Part shown: positions 31,011 to 35,117 of the stretch, one piece after another
How the letters are laid out: every line of letters begins with the position of its first letter
How positions within the stretch are numbered: the first letter of the stretch is position 1
DNA from: Hyphomicrobiales bacterium
GTDB lineage: Bacteria; Pseudomonadota; Alphaproteobacteria; Rhizobiales; Beijerinckiaceae
NCBI GenBank assembly: GCA_019237205.1
Contig: JAFAHO010000447.1
Coordinates: 1-35,117, forward strand
Reading direction: 5' to 3'
Length of the DNA stretch: 35,117 nt
Notes under the pieces: model-generated
Database searches by the model: none
Told to the model about the DNA's origin: nothing
Seen by the model: the letters and a program-made list of their open reading frames with translations, nothing else
Translations under genes and position numbers: made by a program

Positions 31011-33593
31011 TCAATTCGCGTCTTGCCGCGCGCGCTCGGCCTCCATCAGCTTCTTCTCGTCCTCCTCCGACAGCACTGGCGGCGCCAGCGTGACCGTCAG
31101 CTTGTCGATCTTGCCGGTGAAGGCGAAGGGCACCTGATAGTCGCCGTCGTCGACCGGCGTGCCGGTGTCGGAGCCGATGTCAAAGGTCTCGTCCCAGGGC
31201 AGGGTCAGCGGGATCGTGCGCTCCATCGTCTGGGTGGCGACGACCTTGCCGTCCACCGTCAGAGTGCCCGTGCCCGGACGGCCAAGCCCGCTCAGGTTAT
31301 TGAAGGCGAGCGTCGCGAAGCCCAGCCCGTCGTATTTGAAGTCATAGACGAGCGTGTGCTTGCCGGGCGTGAGCGCCTCCGACCCTTGCCATTTCACCCG
31401 CTTGAGGTCGAGCAGGTTCCAGGTGAACACCGGCTTGCCCTTGAGCAGGTAGAGCCCGTAGCCGCCGAACCGGCCCCCCTGGGTGACGATCACGCCCTCG
31501 CCGCCGTCCTGCGGCACGTCGATCTCGGCGGTGATCGTGTAGGACGTGTTGAGGAGGTTCGGCGCCGTCGAGTAGGGGATGCCGGTCACCGGCTCGCCAG
31601 AGTAGGGAAACTCCTTGCGGCCTGCGATCAAGCTCGGCCGTGGCGTCACCAACCGGGTCGCCACCGACGCGTCGAGCGGCAGCACCTGATATTTGGCGAA
31701 TTCGCCGAACATCAGGTCCGTCATCTCCCGCACTTTGTGGGGATTGGCGGCCGCGACATCGGTGTATTGCGTCCAGTCATTCTGAAGGTCGTAGAGCTCG
31801 AATTTGTACGCGCTGGCGGGGTCCAGGATCGCGGCGCCGAGCACATCCCACGGCGGCCGTTTCGGAACGGCGCTCAGCATCCAGCCGTTATCGTAGAGGC
31901 CCTGCACGCCGAACATCTCGAAATACTGGGTCTTGTGCGTCGAGGCCGCGTCGGCGGAGGCCTTGTCGAACGTGTAGAGCATGCTGACGCCCTCGATCGG
32001 CTTCTGCTCAATGCCGTCGACCATGTCGGGCGCCGGGATGCCGGTCGCCTCCAAAATGGTCGGCACGATGTCGATCACGTGATGGAACTGCCAGCGCACG
32101 TCTCCGTTGTCCTTGATGCGCGCGGGCCAGGAGATCGCCATGCCCTGCCGCGTGCCGCCGAAGAATGAGGGGATCTGTTTCGTCCATTTGTAGGGCGTGT
32201 CGAACGCCCAGGCCCACGCCACCGCCATATGGTTGTAGGTGTATTGAGTTCCCCATACGTCGTAGAACTTCATCTGCTCGGCGACCGGCAAGTCGACGCC
32301 GTTGAACGCCATCACTTCGCTCGGCGTGCCGTTCGGCGTGCCTTCGGCGGACGCGCCGTTGTCGCCGCTGATATAGATGATCAGCGTGTCATCGAGCTTG
32401 CCCATGTCCTCGACCGCCTGGATGACGCGGCCGATCTCGTGGTCGGTGTAGGCGAGATAGGCGGCGTAGACGTTCGCCTGGCGGATGAAGAGCTTCTTCT
32501 CCTCGTCGTTCAGCTCGTCCCAGTTCTTTAAGAGATCGTGTGGCCACGGCGTGAGCTGCGCGTCCTGGGGAATCACTCCAAGCTTCTTCTGGTTGGCGAA
32601 GATCTGGTCGCGCAGCGCGTTCCAGCCCTTGTCGAAGAGATGCATGTCGCTGATTGTCTTGTCCCATTCCGGCGTCGGATGATGCGGCGCGTGCGTGCCG
32701 CCGGGCACGTAGTAGAGGAAGAACGGCATCGTCGGGTCGATGTCGTTGAGCTGTTTCATCCAATGGATGGCGTCGTCGGCCATCGCGGTCGTCAGGTTCC
32801 ACCCGGGTTTGCCGACATAGGGGTAGATGGCCGTCGTGTTGCGGAAGAGGTTCGGCTCCCACTGGCTCGCGTCGCCGCCGAGGAAGCCGTAAAAATATTC
32901 AAAGCCCATGCCGGTCGGCCACTGGTCGAAGGGTCCGGCCTGGCTCGCCTGATAGGTCGGCGTGTTATGGGCCTTGCCGAACCATGACGTGCGATAGCCG
33001 TTTTCGAGGAGAACGCGCCCGATCGTCGCAATGCCCTTGGTGATGACGCTGTCGTAGCCGGGGAACCCGGTCGACTGCTCGGTGACGACGCCGAAGCCGG
33101 CCGAATGGTGGTTGCGTCCGGTGATGAGCGCCGCGCGGGTCGGCGAGCAGAGCGCAGTCGAATGGAAGTTGGTGTAGCGCAGGCCGCCCGCGGCGATGCG
33201 GTCGAGCGCCGGCGTCGGAATCACGCCGCCGAAGGTCGACGGCGCGCCGAAGCCGACGTCGTCGGTCATGATGAGCAGGATGTTCGGCGCGCCCTTGGGC
33301 GGCACGACCTTCATCGGCCAATAGGGCTCGGACTGTGCGGCGTTGAGCTCGATTGTGCCGCCGAACGGCTGCGGCGGCGGGGGCAACTGGTCGCCGGGAA
33401 TGGTGAGGGTCGCGGTCGTCGCGCCAGGCGTGCCGGTGACCTTGCCGACGAGGCGCAAGAGCTTTTCTCGCACGGCGCCGATCGCACCGCTCGCGGCCGG
33501 CTGCGCCTTGGCGCCGCGGACAAGCGATGATCCGCCAAACACGCCGAGCAACGCGGCCTTGGCGGTGGATAGAAAGAGTTGTCGTCTATTCAT
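31011..33593 (-). CDS. Tat-exported arylsulfatase-type sulfatase
   Basis: An 860-residue enzyme with a twin-arginine leader (MNRRQLFLSTAKAALLG). Catalytic residues are present: metal ligands Asp111-Asp112 in IMTDDVGFG, the formylglycine Cys149 in CSPTR with Arg153, Lys207 and His209 in FGKAHN, His301 in GGTHAPHH, and Asp411-Asn412 in SGDNG. Residues 650-850 add a beta-sandwich domain (YTITAEIDVPQDGGEGVIV ... WDETFDIGSDTGTPVDDGDY). It would hydrolyse sulfate esters in the periplasm, giving sulfur for growth; the substrate is not readable. GAGGAGG 7 bases upstream fixes the start at 33593. The upstream genes encode a porin-like protein and the enzyme that makes its formylglycine. Confidence 0.93.
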   Translation of the reverse strand: MNRRQLFLSTAKAALLGVFGGSSLVRGAKAQPAASGAIGAVREKLLRLVGKVTGTPGATTATLTIPGDQLPPPPQPFGGTIELNAAQSEPYWPMKVVPPKGAPNILLIMTDDVGFGAPSTFGGVIPTPALDRIAAGGLRYTNFHSTALCSPTRAALITGRNHHSAGFGVVTEQSTGFPGYDSVITKGIATIGRVLLENGYRTSWFGKAHNTPTYQASQAGPFDQWPTGMGFEYFYGFLGGDASQWEPNLFRNTTAIYPYVGKPGWNLTTAMADDAIHWMKQLNDIDPTMPFFLYYVPGGTHAPHHPTPEWDKTISDMHLFDKGWNALRDQIFANQKKLGVIPQDAQLTPWPHDLLKNWDELNDEEKKLFIRQANVYAAYLAYTDHEIGRVIQAVEDMGKLDDTLIIYISGDNGASAEGTPNGTPSEVMAFNGVDLPVAEQMKFYDVWGTQYTYNHMAVAWAWAFDTPYKWTKQIPSFFGGTRQGMAISWPARIKDNGDVRWQFHHVIDIVPTILEATGIPAPDMVDGIEQKPIEGVSMLYTFDKASADAASTHKTQYFEMFGVQGLYDNGWMLSAVPKRPPWDVLGAAILDPASAYKFELYDLQNDWTQYTDVAAANPHKVREMTDLMFGEFAKYQVLPLDASVATRLVTPRPSLIAGRKEFPYSGEPVTGIPYSTAPNLLNTSYTITAEIDVPQDGGEGVIVTQGGRFGGYGLYLLKGKPVFTWNLLDLKRVKWQGSEALTPGKHTLVYDFKYDGLGFATLAFNNLSGLGRPGTGTLTVDGKVVATQTMERTIPLTLPWDETFDIGSDTGTPVDDGDYQVPFAFTGKIDKLTVTLAPPVLSEEDEKKLMEAERARQDAN

Positions 33594-33626
33594 ATCAGTC
33601 CTCCTCAAGGATCGAGCAGCCGAGGG

Positions 33627-33799
33627 CGTCATGGCCGGGCTTGTCCCGGCCATCCACGCGTCTCGGCGCGCCGAAAGGTCGTGAGCTGTCCAGCGAATTC
33701 GTCAGAGCCTCATATTTCCTCGCGTTCTTGGGCGCCCAAGCCCCGGGCGGTCTTTGCAGAGGAACGGTGTGGATGGCCGGGACAAGCCCGGCCATGACG
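33627..33799. repeat. Inverted pair of a 31-bp Rhizobiales-type palindromic repeat
   Basis: Bases 33627-33657 and 33769-33799 are perfect reverse complements, 111 bp apart. Each copy is itself a hairpin, ATGGCCGGG-CTTGT-CCCGGCCAT. Copies of this kind, often in opposed pairs, are very frequent between genes in Bradyrhizobium-like genomes and are commonly mistranslated as 'MAGLVPAIH' or 'MAGTSPAMT' peptides. The pair fills most of the 348-bp gap between the porin-like and sulfatase genes. It may fold into a large cruciform or RNA structure that stabilises or attenuates the message. Confidence 0.85.
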
Positions 33800-33941
33800 G
33801 CGGGTAGCGGCGCGACGTCCGCCCTCGACTCGGCACACCGAAGCGACGCCGGCTGAGGCCCCTCCTGAATCCCGCGCCGATATAGCCCAAATGCGCCCGG
33901 CGCGCCGGGTACCTCGGCATGACAACCCCGGTACACGATCG

Positions 33942-34922
33942 TCAGAAGATCAGCGTCAAGTCCGTATTCAAGACCCAGCGGCCGCCGTAGGTCGGCTGCA
34001 CGACGTTGTAGAAGAGGCCCGCCTCCAGCTTGATCGGGAGCTTGCCGAGGTGGACGACGCGCCCCACGCCGCCGCCGAGCGGGACGGTCCACTTGGTCCC
34101 CCTGGTCTGCCAGTCGGCGACGATGTTCGGGTTGGTGTAGGCGAACCAGCCCTGACCAAAATTGTAGTTGAAAAAGGGCTCGAAGAGGGAGGTGTTGTAG
34201 CTGTTGCCGCCCGGGCCTTTGGTCCCGCCAAAGGACCAGATCGTGTTGGCGAGCGCCCCGGCCACGATCTTGTCGCCCGTCCAGACGACGACGGCGGTTG
34301 GCCCGCCGCCCCACACGTTCGAGCCGAGGTCGGAGCTGGTGATCGTCGGGATCTGCACGATCGGCCCCGCGCCCACGGTAAAGCCGTTTATTTCTTTCGT
34401 CGGCGTGAGAAAAGCGGAGAAATCGGTCGGCGCGATGCCGACCGGGACGGTCGGGACCGGGGAGAGATCCGGCGTCCATACAACGGGGATGACGGTGCGG
34501 GTGATGAGATTCCAGTCCGGGGTCAGATGAACCGGGATCACCGGCTGGATTTCGAGGACATTCTGCGTGCCGCGGCTTTGGCCGTTCGGGCCATAATTGA
34601 AGGTGGAATAGTTGTCGAACGGGACGCTGATGAGATCGGCGATCGGATTCTCGGTCTGCTTGGCGAGATTGGTGTCGGCGTCGGCCGCCGGCGCTGAGCC
34701 GGCGGCGGGTGCCTCGGCCCGCGCCGACGCATCGGGCTGGAGCTTCGCCGCCGCGAGGCAGGCTTTGACCAAGTCCGCTTGCCTCTCCCCACCGGTTTGG
34801 CCGGCGGCTTTCCTTGCTGCGTATTCCCGATTGCATTCCGCCTGCGTCGCCGCCGAGGTAGGCGCGCCCGAAACGGCGGTCAGCGCAGCGAGCGCCAAGA
34901 TGATCCGGGATCGAGGCTTCAT
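33942..34922 (-). CDS. Porin-like outer-membrane protein with N-terminal Cys segment
   Basis: A 326-residue protein with a signal peptide (IILALAALTAVSGAPTSAA), then a PsiF-like segment with two Cys (AECNREYAARK ... LVKACLAAAK), a Pro/Ala linker, and from about residue 90 a barrel-like domain (FDNYSTFNYGPNGQ, PVIPVHLTPDWNLITRTVIP, ...) ending in TLIF with terminal Phe. I recall relatives being auto-labelled 'neuromedin U' or 'transporter', which is not informative. Lying between the sulfatase-activating enzyme and a sulfatase, it may admit the sulfated substrate; that is inference. AGGAG lies 9 bases before the ATG at 34922. Confidence 0.75.
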   Translation of the reverse strand: MKPRSRIILALAALTAVSGAPTSAATQAECNREYAARKAAGQTGGERQADLVKACLAAAKLQPDASARAEAPAAGSAPAADADTNLAKQTENPIADLISVPFDNYSTFNYGPNGQSRGTQNVLEIQPVIPVHLTPDWNLITRTVIPVVWTPDLSPVPTVPVGIAPTDFSAFLTPTKEINGFTVGAGPIVQIPTITSSDLGSNVWGGGPTAVVVWTGDKIVAGALANTIWSFGGTKGPGGNSYNTSLFEPFFNYNFGQGWFAYTNPNIVADWQTRGTKWTVPLGGGVGRVVHLGKLPIKLEAGLFYNVVQPTYGGRWVLNTDLTLIF

Positions 34923-34956
34923 TTCCGCAGCTCCTGCTCAATACGGGCGGCGCCTT

Positions 34957-35117
34957 TCATCGGTCTTGCTGCTGGAACTTTCCCCTCCGAATCACGCAGC
35001 GGAACCCGATATGACTCGTCGAGGTGTCAACCGGCTGGGCGTGGCGGGCCGCGGGACGGTAGCGGCGGCAGTAATTCGGCGCGCAGAGGTGGGAGCCTCC
35101 TTTCAGCACCTTGCGTG
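34957..35117 (-). CDS. Formylglycine-generating enzyme (sulfatase-modifying factor), C-terminal end
   Basis: The minus strand from the window edge encodes [20 protein letters not shown] and then [20 protein letters not shown], followed by a short tail and TGA at 34957. This is the highly conserved C-terminus of FGE/SUMF1-type enzymes. It includes both copper-binding catalytic Cys in the CxxxxC spacing (CAPNYC; CHRSYC in the human enzyme) and the GFRC end motif. The enzyme oxidises the sulfatase active-site Cys to formylglycine. The 34-base gap to the porin-like gene indicates an FGE, porin, sulfatase operon. Only 52 codons are visible. Confidence 0.85.
   Translation of the reverse strand, partial: RKVLKGGSHLCAPNYCRRYRPAARHAQPVDTSTSHIGFRCVIRRGKFQQQDR

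Noticed and set aside
33600-33856. Plus- and minus-strand frames encoding 'GLSRPSTRLGA' and 'MAGTSPAMT' peptides
   Set aside because: These are translations of the palindromic intergenic repeat pair, not genes; the minus-strand ones only extend the sulfatase or porin frames artificially.

Overview
The window is high-GC DNA with the gene content of an alphaproteobacterium, most likely order Hyphomicrobiales (Rhizobiales). Pointers are an adenylate cyclase with TolB-like and TPR parts, a GntR/FCD-controlled Liv-type ABC transporter with Atz-type amide hydrolases, many small secreted proteins of types common in that order, and an inverted pair of the GGCCGGG...CCCGGCC intergenic palindrome. I cannot fix the genus. 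No tRNA, rRNA or CRISPR array was seen.

Left edge to 7.2 kb (accessory, partly decayed): the C-terminal end of a SNF2-type helicase; a class III cyclase on the minus strand; a small integration module (AlpA-like regulator, HTH/zinc-ribbon protein, tyrosine recombinase) transcribed leftwards; a 27-bp inverted repeat and a strong plus-strand terminator just upstream of that module; then scrap DNA. The scrap holds the tail of an AraC regulator fused antisense to a broken sulfatase, the start of a porin-like gene, and the first codons of an amidohydrolase.

7.2 to 18.0 kb (amide-nitrogen catabolism): minus-strand atzG-atzE-atzH followed by the truncated amidohydrolase; divergent atzF (allophanate hydrolase); a GntR regulator; and a divergent operon with a Liv-type binding protein, two permeases, two ATPases and a hydantoin/Asp-Glu racemase-family protein. 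Together they should import an amide or ureide-like compound and take it through carboxybiuret-type intermediates and allophanate to ammonia and CO2. The enzyme for the first step is not visible.

18.1 to 23.3 kb (the most unusual part): a plus-strand operon of a Cys-rich secreted protein, a large secreted protein (propeller-like domain, Pro-rich linker, Cys-rich repeats), and a DsbA-like periplasmic thiol oxidoreductase. The large gene has an in-frame TGA inside a 20-residue repeat array that continues for about 200 codons in the same frame.

23.3 to 30.8 kb: a class II aldolase, a lipoprotein, an L,D-transpeptidase, an orphan amino-acid binding protein, a DUF2721 membrane protein, a beta-barrel outer-membrane protein, and a run of five small exported proteins on the minus strand, including a GLG1-type Cys-rich-repeat protein and an HdeA/HdeB-like chaperone.

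31.0 kb to the right edge: a minus-strand set of formylglycine-generating enzyme (C-terminal end only), a porin-like outer-membrane protein and an 860-residue Tat-exported sulfatase. This is an activator, channel and enzyme set. The scrap at 5.6-7.0 kb looks like a dead relative of its last two genes.
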